Source of the DNA: Glandiceps talaboti
Lineage: Eukaryota; Hemichordata; Enteropneusta; Spengelidae
Reading direction: 5' to 3'
Length of the DNA stretch: 64,000 nucleotides
Assembly: GCF_964340395.1 (NCBI RefSeq)
Contig: NC_135559.1
Span: 5,178,501 to 5,242,500 of the forward strand
The position numbers and the translations under genes are program-made. The notes beneath the pieces were generated by a model, which worked only from the letters and a program-made list of their open reading frames with translations, had not been told where the DNA came from and did no database searches. This document shows positions 8,856 to 22,421 of the stretch, piece by piece. Every line of letters starts with the position of its first letter. The stretch's first letter is position 1.

Positions 8856-11800
8856 GTAAGCCTTTAGGTAATTGGTATTTATTTTATTTTCGTAGAGTAG
8901 AGTTTTGTCCCCGTATCAGGCTGATATCGATAACAAATGCAATTTCAGATTATCTACTACTACGATACCGAGATACAGCGATGTCCCTCGTGTAGACAGC
9001 TGTACTTGTAACTAGCAATGCAACACGTCAGCTCAGATGTGTATTTTAAAATCATAGAATCATGGGGTATGTGTGTTACGTTACTGGGAAAGGTTTTGAC
9101 CTTAAATACCCAGACATAATATCCCCTGTGACCCCGTCATATCTTACCGACCAGGGTTATGTTATGCAGGTACTGTGTGAGAAAGTAGAGAGTTGGTTGT
9201 TTAGAGTCGCCGTACACACTGTGTTGGTTGTTTACTACAACTTTGTCATAATTTAGTACACTGCACGTAAATTTATTGACTGGTCACCATATTCGTATGA
9301 CATCTCGTAATTAAAGAGGTGAACGCCCGTTTATTTGTGAAAAAACAACTAGAGAGCCTTGAAGAACGTCGTGTCAAGTGTAATGTTTATATTTGTCGAC
9401 TTACAGTTGCATCGTTTTTGAAGGACAGTATAAAGTCAATATGATTGAAACAATGGCAAGCACACAATTAGTGAATTACAGTTTACATCAATGTTATAAT
9501 AGTCATCTATGATGCAATTGTTTTGGTTCAATAGAGCATGAATAGCGAGTTTATGAATTGAAACTTGAACCTGTTACAACATTTACAGTCACAACTCGCA
9601 TAGTGACAATAACTGACATGTTTTGGGTCTATATGCACAGGTTCACAAAGGCTGCTTTTAGTACACTTAAATGCACTGTTTGAATTTATGATAACAAACT
9701 TCCTGTGTTAAATTTCTTTTTGATGTAAAATAAAAAAAATAGTCACCCAGCAATCTGTTGAAGCATTGTAGACAAGTTTCAATATGTTACTTTTGTATGC
9801 TGTACAACTACAATGTCCAAGCTAATTAAGGGATCTAGCTATAATAAGCAATACACATTATATTGTAATTTGCTTTCAGTGGAGTAAATTGTTTATACCA
9901 TTGTAATATGGGTTACCAGAAATTGCTTGCTCTATTATTTTATAACAATGACATTAATGATAAAAGGGGAGTCGTCAATCAGATTTCATTTTCAGAATTG
10001 TATCTATTGGCTGTTGCCCAAAATAAATATAATATCACATTAAACTATAAAAATTAGCATTAACCACAATTTAAAAAAAAGGGAACCAAGTAAAAGGGAA
10101 GGGGAAATAGAAAATATTGTTACAAGAATCGTATAGATAGGGAAATTCAATTTAATTTAAAGAACGAAATGTATTATATTTAGTGAAATATACTCATGTA
10201 CTTCACTGTCTGGTAGGGGAAATATTGATAAATTGTTTACATAATGCTGCATAATGCTGATGAAATGTACTAAACATACCAAACATTATTGATGATCTAG
10301 GCTACAGTTAAACTGTCACTTGTATGATGAGAATTTATTCATTTTCTTATGACATGGGTAATATTTTAATACTATTTCAATAAATATGAAACTTGCATAT
10401 ATATATATATTTCACTCATAGTTGGTGGTCTAACTGAAATGTCACCATCTCTGAATGTTTTTGATTATCGCCAGGCATTGCAGTTAATGTGTGATAGAAA
10501 TACAGGTGGAAAATACAAGGTCATGAGAAAGGTCATAGGTCAAAGACCAACAATTAGACATATGGTATTATTATTATGTTATTAATATGTCATCAGATGA
10601 GCCACTTAATATACAGGATGTTTTCTCAGTTTACGTAAGTGCAAACCTTGATTAGAGAGGTATGCAAACACCTCTACCATTATAGATATATAGGTCAAAA
10701 CTTAGATGACACTTGACATGTAATTTATTTCAACCTAAAGATGTACCAGACATAACAGATGATGGACAAGGTCATTTTGCTGGTACCAGGTGTCTTCCTA
10801 AGTCAGTATTTTAAAGGGTAATAAATGCCATCCAATTTAGGATTTGTTGAAAATAACGAAATGACAATATGGTCATTGGTTGTGAAGATTAATAATCAGT
10901 TTATATTAGATAAGTAAGGCTCTTTAATATGCAAAAAATAAATTAAATTCTGAAATGTTAACAAGATCAAGAATTAATAACATTTATATATTAGTTTCTA
11001 CATTTTGTAAGTAAGGATATTAATTTTTAAACCATGCTATTTTCTAGTTTAAAAATGTACAGGTAACAATTTTCTGTATCAATTTGATTAAAATCTGATG
11101 TGATGAATATAGCTCAATTACTTCATTTACCTGTATTCCCTTCATTTAGTGTTGTTTTTTGTTTTCAATTTTGTTTTTCTGGGAGTGAACACCTACCCAC
11201 TCACAGGAAAAAGAGGTAAATTAAAAAAATCAAGCCTATTCAGATATTGATTTTGTATAAGTACCTTTTATGGTGAGAAGAGAATGTGATAGTGAATAAC
11301 CATAACAATGTTCAGCATTTGACAATGAACTTTAATACTGAGACTAATGATACAAAAAGCTGATGTCTGATAGGCAAGGCTTATTTGAACTTTGTCAATT
11401 TCAATAAGTATGAACATTTTGTAAATACCAAATGTTTTTGTTGAAGCCATTGATCAACAGTCATGCAAACTGAATACTTGTTCACAGTTATCAATATAGT
11501 GTAGACTATAAAGTACATTAATTGTGGTGTGCCACCCATCAACTACCACTTCAAAGAGGAGACGCTTCACAATATGATAATCATAGCAAACAAAGTTACA
11601 ATAAACAAAAACTGGAAAAAAAGAAAGAGAATTAAGCTTCCTGAGTTTCATAGGCATGTTATCAGAAACATACAGATTAATATTGACAACCTTATAGATA
11701 GGGGAAGAACTCAATTTTAAGAATGCAGTATATTAATTATTATTATTATTATTATTATTATTATTGACTTTATTTAATCTCCATAAATTGTTGAGGCATA

Positions 11801-14800
11801 GGCTATTCTTAGGCAATGTCCAGAAGGAAAATATACAATATTTACATTAGGTAATATGTACATGTAAGCAGTATATTTGGTTAGATTTTTCTTTGAATGA
11901 CTGTTTGCTTGATAAAAATACTCAATTAAATACCAATGTTCCTGTGACTTAATTCCAGTAAATGTCTTCAAGTGAAAATGATTGGCAGCATTGTTGTAAG
12001 TTTATGCCTGCTTGGGATGGCCTCAGATTGTCGGGTAGTCTCATTATCATGAATTTTCACTAGTGTACTCATAGTGAACATAGAGTATTTATAGAACTAT
12101 TTTTTGATTGTTAGTAATAATGTGCAGGTCCCCTATCTTCATTTGGTACTCTGCTGACAAGTATTGATCGACAGAATAACTAATGTGAAAACCTCAACAT
12201 TTTTGTTTTCGGAAATGCTCTTGTTATCTACCTATATACAGGGAAGACAACTGCATTATTTAAATAATGTAGAATGTTATATCCCAATGGATTATGTGTA
12301 TTATAGTTCTAGGTCAATATACGTGTAGAAAAGATGATGGCATTGCTAAATTGGATATCTGTAACGGTTATGTACTAATGTGAAAATAATTGTATCTGTA
12401 TCTCACCCTGTCAGAATTAATAGACGACAATAATGAATGATAAATGAGATTTGATATTAAATTCAGTATGTGAGTACTTAGTTCGCGTATGTGGACTAGG
12501 AAGGTACGACCAGCTAACAACGTATGGTGACAGCGCAGTAAACAGACTGGTGATCATGAGTCCTACATGTACATACAGTGACATTTTACATTTATTACAT
12601 ATTATTACCCAAATAATGCAGTGTGAAATGACAGTGACATTGTCATCCCTATGCTTATTTATACAGATATATATTTTCATTAGTTTACTTTCAGTAATTT
12701 TGTTATTTTAAAAAAATTATTTCCAATCAGAATGATATTTAAAACCACAGAATAACCCTATTCTACAAGATGTATTTCTAAATTATAAATAATGAGATTA
12801 CTTCACTCACACTCATTATTAAATAATGCTAATTAACTGCAGTTGATTTGATGATTACATAATGCTAAAAATAAAAAAAATATAATGTATTATCTCATAT
12901 TTATAAGTTGGGTCCAGCCCTCTAATGATAGCCAAATCTTGTTGTTGTGAGTCAAAATGATAAAAACTGACATTTCTTGTGATATTGTGAATCATCACAG
13001 AGAGATAAGAGAAAACCAAATCTTAATGCATTAGTGGTGTGTCAAATATTCGAGAGCTCTCTGTTAAAACCACTTATTTTACATGTAGATGTTAGTGGTC
13101 TAGGTAGATTTAAATATCATCCTGGACTAAAAAGTAAATAAGACCGAATGTGTAATCTGTAAAGCTGTACTAATCAATTTCAGGCAAAATTTCACATAGA
13201 AAATGTAAAGAAAAAGCAGACAATTTGGGTGAGGTGTGTATCACTTTTAAAGGCCCATTATCCAATCCTAGGTTCTCATATTTATTACATGTAGTTTCAT
13301 ATAATAAGTAAAGCCATATGATTAGATAGAATCATTCATTTATTCAAGACCAACTTTTTCTATAAAAGTATGCCAGACAATGGTTTGTCTCACCCAAATC
13401 TGTATACGCCATTGAAATCTGACCTGCGTTTTTATGAAGTAAACACGTACATGTATATCAATGTATGCATACCTCTAATCAACAGCAACGATCTTTATTT
13501 GATGACAAAGTTGATGATATATCTAGTCTGTAGTATTATGCAACATCCACAAGTTTACATGGTTCTTTTGTTGAAATTTGTACTGTGGTATAATCTGATT
13601 AATCAGTATTTATTACATATGATTCTGCTCGACTGAATTTAAATGGTATGAATATAATCAAGCTGATGTGTTCACTTGTTTTCTGTATACAAGCAACCGA
13701 TGATTGTTTTAGACAGGAAGTGATATCAAAAGCAAATATCTGAATATTCAAATATTGAATTAAAGTCCTCCGACAAATAATGTTCCCACTTTACGTAACT
13801 AGAGATATTGACATTTTGTACATATACATTTTTTGTATGGTTCACATTTACATTTGTCAACATATGTCCAATGTTGATTTTAGGGCATTTTAATTATGGA
13901 ACTGTAGTTTATAGTTCAGAGAGACAACTAAATATTTATAAATTAATACACCTTTTTGCATGTTCAACCATCTGCATGATCTGCTCAATGAGTTTAAGAA
14001 ATTATTACTATAGGGATAGTGTAGAAATGTCACTAATTTTAATTACTAACTCACACTGTGATTCCATTTAAAGTGCAAAAATATTTGCATGTCATTACAG
14101 TTCTCCCACCACCACCACCAAAAGAACAACAAACAAACAAGTAAGCAAAAAAGCAAACACTATAACCGTATAGTTACCCTTGGCACACTCGTGCTTCAAC
14201 ATTTAGCCATGGCATCAGATCTTTAAACATGTAATATTTTGACCTTTTGAAAGTACTTTTAGAAATGAAAAATTGACAGTTACATGTTGCTGTGCATACT
14301 TGATTAGTTTGTATAACAACCTTTACCCAGTATATTTAACAGAAAGACATAAATGGATTCACTAAGTGATGTAAAGTGTACCAGTAACTCTGTGAAAAAT
14401 AGATACTCAGCGATATCCTACTGCTATTGGTGTTAAAGCAGAGGTCGTGGTTACCTTTTTTTATGTGCTATGGTATTATTGAAATATTCAGTGTACTTTG
14501 GTATCCTTGATATCTGGTATCTTGTTATGATAGTAACTCTATAGTCCAGAAACTTGTCATGGTATAAATCTACATGTATCTATCCATGGTAACAAATCAC
14601 CCCAAGAGAGATCTTGAGATTTGATGCCATGAATAGCACTAGACTAAAGAGAGATCTTGAGATTTGATGCCATGAATGGCACTAGACTAAAGAGAGATCT
14701 TGAGATTTGATGCCACAGATAGCACTAGACTAAAGAGAGATCTTGAGATTTGATGCCATGAATGGCACTAGACTAAAGAGAGATCTTGAGATTTGATGCC

Positions 14801-17800
14801 ACAGATAGCACTAGACTAAAGAGAGATCTTGAGATTTGATGCCACAGATAGCACTAGACTAAAGAGAGATCTTGAGATTTGATGCCATGAATGGCACTAG
14901 ACTAAAGTGAGATCTTGAGATTTGATGCCACAGATAGCACTAGACTAAAGAGAGATCTTGAGATTTGATGCCATGGATAGCATTAGACTAAAGAGAGATC
15001 TTGAGATTTGATGCCACAGATAACACTAGACTAAAGAGAGATCTTGAGATTTGATGCCATGGTTAGCACTAGACTAAAGAGAGATCTGGAGATTTGATGC
15101 CACAGATAGCACTAGACTAAAGAGAGATCTTGAGATTCAATGCCACAGATAGCACTAGACTAAAGAGAGATCTTGAGATTTGATGCCACAGATAGCACTA
15201 GACTAAAGAGAGATCTTGAGATTTGATACAGGATAGCACTAGACTAAAGAGAGATCTTGAGATTTGATGCCATGGATATAGCACTAAGACTAAAGAGAGA
15301 TCTTGAGATTTGATGCCATGGATAGCACTAAGACTAAAGAGAGATCTTGAGATTTGATACAGGATAGCACTAGACTAAAAAGAGATCTTGAGATTTGATG
15401 CCACACAGATACATGTAGCACTAGACTATGGTAATGCATTCCCAAGCTATCCAGTCCAAACTGTTGATTTAGATAGTCTGTGAACAACTGCTGAAGTATA
15501 GTACAACATAACAATATATAATATTTCACTGTTCTCATTGTATACTGTAAATTATGGTTTCATATTATCTGATAGTTAACACTAATTACTCCATGAATCA
15601 TTGGGTACGTGCAGTAACAAACTGATTACATGTATGGAAGACTTATTCTAGAGGCTTTCTCCTTGGAAAAAGTGCTAAGAAGGATGCCAAGCTTGATTGT
15701 AATATCAGGGTACCCTTTTGTTCAAATGGAAATCATATTTCACAACACTTCAGTTTATTATATCAAATAGCAACCAGACCAAATATTTGCTTTTCCAGGT
15801 CTCCCTACTTAAATGAGGTGTTGTTAGTCTCAATAGCCTTCTTGTCAAAATATCACATTCCAGCAAACCTTCTGTGACACTGCAAAGTAAAGGCAGTGCT
15901 GTAACAGAGGCTGTGGTTTTATGATGATGAAAAATCAAGGCCAGAATTTAGTTCTATGCACTGTTCAATGGTCAAATTTAGCCCTGGATGAACTATTTCA
16001 CTTTCAGCTACAATTTCCAATTGATTTAATAGAGTACCACCCTACAAATTTGGTGGTATTCGTTACATGTAGTTTTACCCTGGACTAATTCTAATTTCAA
16101 ACCCTGAAAATGAAGAGAGAGCACTGTGTACAATTTTGTTGACTTTCAAATATATATTGAATATTATGAATATTTATAAATATATAATGACATCTATGTA
16201 TTTGGTTTTGTATGAATGCAAATTATAAATGAATATAATTCAGAAATAAGACCTGTCAAAAATATAATTTTCCACATTCCTGATATTATATGTATATGAC
16301 TCAACTTTCAAAATAAATTATATTCTCCAGCAGTCATTTCATTATTGGCCTGTCTGATAATGACATGATATGTTGCATGTACAAATGGGAATGACCTAGC
16401 TAACCCTTGTCTGCGCCATTCATCATAGATACTCTTTATGGTGAACATAAATTTACCAGAATAAAAAATTGTATGAGAAAATAAATGATAGCATTTTACC
16501 CAGCTGCCAGTACTGAAATATCACTTGTTATAATAACACTGTCAGGAATATTATTTGTAAAGTGAATTTCAGCAACTCTGCATAATAAGATCATTGCATG
16601 GCACAATTAAATAAATAGATTGAAACATCACAGTTGTTTTTAATTTACCATTCCAAAGTGAGTGTAAATGATTCACAGTGCATTAAAAAATCAAAATTAG
16701 CTTAGAAGGTAAACTGACCTATTATAGTCTATAGTTCCAAACAGGACAGTGTTTTTATACGTATTAAAAACTTCATTACACTTTTCCAGTCTAGTCAAGC
16801 CAGTGACTCAAGGTGTTAATTGTGGTTCGACCACATAGTGAGCGAAGCGCGAATGGCTCGTGTCAGTAGTAATCCATCACAAATTGACAGGCTGTCAAAT
16901 GTTTTTGACCTCTCTCATGTTTCTAGGACTGATATGATATACAAATGTCCAACCAGGACTCCACCTCCAGTCTGTTTAAACTAAAATCATGTGGGGATGC
17001 GACGACGTCATCATGTTTAAATGAACGCTGTTGGGGGAGCTCAGAATTCTGTGCAGGAGTCATGGGCTTGACTAGACTGGAAAAGTGTAATGAAGTTTTT
17101 AATACGTAAAACACTGTCCTGTTTGGAACTAGACTACATTTTGTAACTGACTTAGTACTAGCACAATAAAAACCAAGGTACATCTATTGTATTGTTGTAT
17201 CTGTGATTTTTGAATACATCTATCTATTGAAAACAACATTTGACAAATTCATTAATGTTACCAGATTAATTTTAATAACAAATACATTAGAATATCGTAC
17301 AATAAAGTACATTTACCATGAATTGTGTAGAAGTGAAAGTCATTGTAATCATAGTCGCCAATACATAACCAGATTATAATCAAAGTGTGACAGCTAGGAT
17401 ACGTAAAAACTCAAACTCTTCCAACCATGGACATATTCCCAAAGAAGGAGGACCATTTAGGAGGTATGTCACTGTGTAGATCATGGAGGTCAGAACACCT
17501 TCCTACATACATGTACATGTCATGTTGTATACCTCCATGTGCACAATGTAGATAAAGACTTGTTTGTAATATATACACTCCAGTGTAAGTCTTGCAGGTT
17601 CATAACTAAAACTGTCTGTGTCTGTGTGTCGTCTAATGATAGCCATATTTTGTTGTTGTGAGTCAAAATGATAAAAACTGACATTTCTTGTGAGTCACCA
17701 CGTAGTAAGAGATAGGGGAACACCAAATTTTGGTGCGTCACTGGAAATTGTGTGAGTCAGTGGTGCATCAGATTGGCCTAGATGGTATTGCTCTGTGTCA

Positions 17801-20800
17801 GTATGTGGGTTTATCATGTAACTTTTTCATTGATTGGTTTTACGATCCAAGTTTTGTTCTATGACATGCACCACTAAATGTGTACATTTCAGTGCCAATG
17901 TATACTATTGAACACTTTCTAACAGAACTACATTGTCATTTGTAGCTGCACACCAGGCTGGTTCAGTGCTAGCTGCAATAATTGTAGCGTTTGATGTGAT
18001 TTTGAGGGTTTTTTCGTCTGTTTTTGTGCTTTTTTTCATTCTGAAGTTTAACCCGAATCAAACGCTACAATTCCTCTTACACAAACGCAAATAGATGGAA
18101 GCGATTCAGATCTGAATCGCAAAGTTGGGCCGATTTTTCTGCTAAATTACGGCTTACCTGGCAAACTATTGGTCATTTCCTAACGCCAACATTAATTACG
18201 GGGCCTTTAAGACCCAAGAAGTGTTCAGAGGTACTCCAGTTCCGTCAAAATCAGCAAATATAGCAACGCATGCAGCATTATGAAACGGGTGGTACACTGA
18301 CACCTCGCTCACGTTTTCAACGTGGTCTCGTCTATTTGCGTTTGCGTTAGAGGAATTGTAGCGTTTGATTCGGGTTAAACTTCGGAACAAAAAAAGGCAC
18401 AAAAACAGACGAAAAACCCTCAAAATCACATCAAACACTACAATTATTGCAGCTAGTTCAGTGCTACTGCATGTATACTACTGGGCTGTCACTTGCACCT
18501 CATCAAATATGTGTTAGTAATGGAGAGAGTTTAATATGTGCCAGATGATATTACCAGAGTAAGCACCAGCTGTCATCAGGCTAGCAAATTGGAGAGCTAT
18601 TGTTGAAACTATTGTACTTTATTAAACCTACTGGTAAACATACCAGACTCTGTGTCATATTCACATTGTATATTTACTTATTTCAACATAGTACAAATCC
18701 TTGTAAGATGCATCCACAGTTACCCATATTAATAGACAACTTACATATCTACAAATATATATGTTACAAATATTAATGAAATTGCAAGACCATTAACACA
18801 ACATTAACATAGGGACAACTATGACCTGGGTTCATAATACTGCAATCATATTCGCAATGTCAACCACATGCCAAGCATTCATTATGTCTAAAAATAACCC
18901 AAGTCATAAACAATAGAGGTCTTTATCTGTAAAAATGCAGAGTACATAGTATACACATATAACAATAGACTTGTGGCCAGTTCTAAGATCACATGTCTCC
19001 CCGTACAACACCATATATTCTGTATATGCAGGGGATTGCATGCACTACTTGGGGATGGTTGTCACTTTAATGTTAAAACCCTTCTCTGTCATTGATGGTG
19101 TTTAATCTTTAATATTCTATAAAATCACTCACAATTAAGAGCTGCACATCAACATGAATGCCCTTCTATTATTTCATTATGAAAATGTTATTTCTATTAT
19201 AATAAAGACAATACAAGTCTAGATGTAGCAACTTATAAAGCGATGTTCTCATGTAATGCATTTTGGAACTAGAATATTGACTATGAAGGCTGCAGTATGA
19301 TACATGTCTAACGGATGCAAATTAATATGTGCTATCACATATCACAGACACTTGAATTTCAGTGTCCTGCTGGTTTAAGAATAAGAATGTAAAAGTGAAA
19401 TATGATTTTTAAAATTTAGTGATTATGGTGGAGCCTATACATGTCAGTAAATTATATTAAACGAAGTGATATGGGGTGACAGCTGTTTTATGTGTAAATA
19501 ATAGGTAATACCTGTACAATGATTGGCAATGTATGTATACTAAGTACAGGTGATATGGTATTAAGGTCATTGTACAGATGAATTTTTATGTTGTGCTATT
19601 ATTAGTGGTTAAATTTACAACCTTCACATTTTGAGTTGAAAGATATACATGTACATGTATGCAGTATTCAAGGATGCAAACGTCCCAGTGTGGAATAAGA
19701 TTTATTATAGTACTTAAGTTATTAAGTGTAAAATATACTGACTGGCAGAGCCATTTTAGACTCTTCAGCTCAAAAAATGCAGACCCCATTTTAGACCAAA
19801 GGTTTAGAAAATGCACCCTATAAAGGGCAGCACATATATGTATTCTCAAATAAGGGGAATAGGCTGACTTTTTGTCGGGAATACAACACCAAATACAAAA
19901 CCTGTACATGTAGACGTTGTCATCATAAACTTTTGTAGACCAAATAGTTGAAATACAGGTGATGGTTGTGCTCAATTCCAGCTCAGACCACCAAACCTGA
20001 AGTTTCGTTCAAAAATGAATACAATTGCCTGTAGATCAACCATTACCTGTGTACAACCATTGCCAAGACATATTGACCACTCACCATTTTTACTATATGC
20101 TGTATTTGTACTTAGGATAAATATGCTGTGACATACATATATAAATTCTAATTGATATCATTCCCACACAAGTTTAGAAGTGTAAACTCTGAATGAAGGG
20201 ATAATCCCAAAATGTCAGATATTTTCAACTACATATTGGACCGATTACCTTTTACATGACATTGTACATTTGTAGCTTAACTATTTTAAAGCTTTTTAAC
20301 ATGTTTCTTTTTCCAGGTAGCATATTTGGTCCAAAAGTTATTCCTTTCAAAGGTCAGAAATATGAAGATCTTAAAAAGATGTGTCAAGACCAGGGAAATT
20401 TGTTCTCAGATCCAGAATTTCCCGCTGAAGATCGGTCTATCTTTTATAGCAAGTCAGTACCTGGTCAAGTAGAATGGAAACGACCCAAGGTAACTAAGAT
20501 ACAGAGAAAGTCACTCTCATTTTGTGTTTTCAAAAAATGTTTACGTCTCACCAAAATTCAGAAATATACAGGGTTTCCGTTTATATTATACTAAGTTGTC
20601 AATCAAAAACTAAAATATCTGTGTTACATAGAAACTAAGCTAGAATGAGTTAATTCAGAGGAGACAGAAAGATCCGCAAGAGGAAGTAAAATGAGAACTT
20701 GAATAAATACAATGTACAAGCTTGATTTTTGGTACGAATGGTGAATTATGTTATTTTCACTGAAAAAAAACAGGAATTGAGACTCAAGTTCTCTATGCTT

Positions 20801-20932
20801 TATCTCCTGTTACACTGCCTGTAAACATTGTACAAGTAAATGAAATACAGCACAATAGTGCAAAGTTGCATTTCCTACTAATACCACAGTATTATGTGTT
20901 AGCTATGGAAATATGTGGTCTGATAACTCTGA

Positions 20933-20990
<58 letters not shown>

Positions 20991-22324
20991 TAATTCTTAA
21001 AGAACGCACTACACATACGTCTCAGTGCATTGTACACAACAAAGTAAAAAAAAAAAAAACACAAAAAAACAACATAATTAATGTTCATGAAACAAAGGGA
21101 ATTAAAATGCAGTCAATACTGATAAAAAAAGAGATCGAGGTAAGAACATATCAAAAATAGTCTAAGAGCAAAAAAAAATTATGAGTTTAACAGAAATATT
21201 GCACAAAAAGATGCGTCTTCAAATGGCGTTTGAAACAATCAACCGTTTCGGCGGTGCGAATTTCTAGGGGCAAAAGGTTCCACAAAGCAGGAGCGCAGAC
21301 AGAAAAAGCTCTTTGGCCATACATTCTATTGAATTTGCCTCTTGGTGGTACTAAGCGTAATGTATTCAATGATCGAAGATCTCTAGCTGGGACATACAAC
21401 TCAATTAAATCTTTCAGATACAATGGTGCGATTCCGTGTACAATTTTATACGTAAGTAACAAGACTTTGAATTTGATCCGTGCATCAATTGGCAGCCAAT
21501 GTAAATCAACTAGGATGGGGGTAATGTGATCAAATTTGCGAGTGCGACTGACAAGGCGAGCGGCTGCATTTTGGATGGATTGAATGCGAGCAAGCTGGTC
21601 TTTCGAGATACCATGCAGGAGACTGTTACAGTAGTCTAGCCTAGATGTTACGAATGCATGGATTAATTTTTCTGTTGTTGCCTTATCTAATAATCTGCGA
21701 ATCTTGCCAATTCTAGAAATATCTGGAGTGGAACAGAGATTTGTCGGAGTTCTTGGAGCAGCCTTTATTTTTACCTTGACCTGAAAAGGGATACATTAAA
21801 TACAATGCATTTGATGAAATTTCTATAACCTTTGTTACAAAGAACTGAAAATCTGGGGAAATTTCCACTGCTATAGCTGTGAGGAATAGAAACAGTGAAA
21901 TGTATAAATTTCAAAGTGCATTGTCAACCTAATCCACCTATATGTGTTGTTAATTATATAACCTGTAAAGTTTACATATGTTGTATGTTTGTCACTGATC
22001 ATGTTTTCAATATCGAAGTTATTAACATTTTTGATAGAAATATGAAATTCAAATGAGTCATGATATCAGAAGGTTTCTCTGAGAAAGAAAAGGTGAATCA
22101 ACTTTTTTTAAACAAAAATATTGAACATTGTATCAAGCTAGTAACTTCAAAGACTGGGACCTTGTCTTCTTCCAATTTTACCATTTGAAAGGCCAAAATA
22201 TTATTTGTATAAAGGCCAAAATGAAAGTTTATTAAAGTATGTTTATCTATAACACAGAGACTTATATGTTACTAGTTGTACCACACCAATTGTAACCTGT
22301 TTTGATACCTATAGTTCCCCCCCC

Positions 22325-22421
<97 letters not shown>

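Larger units (their letters stand above)
8856..20316 (+). other. Calpain intron 1 (11.5 kb), repeat-rich
   Basis: Apart from the repeats listed separately (ATT tract, 43-bp satellite, foldback elements at 16724 and 17970, repeated block at 12921/17632), it contains AT-rich unique-looking DNA. One unexplained 56-codon open stretch at about 10420-10585 is discussed under findings. Confidence 0.6.

Noticed and set aside
8852-8872. N-myristoylation of the predicted calpain start MGSIFGP
   Set aside because: Gly2 and a small residue at position 6 fit, but Pro7 violates the usual motif, and the start itself is only inferred.
9062-9256. 64-codon ORF as an alternative first calpain exon
   Set aside because: The only good donor in it (ATGCAG|GTACTG) is phase 0, which does not fit calpain exon 2 (needs phase 1); no resemblance to calpains.
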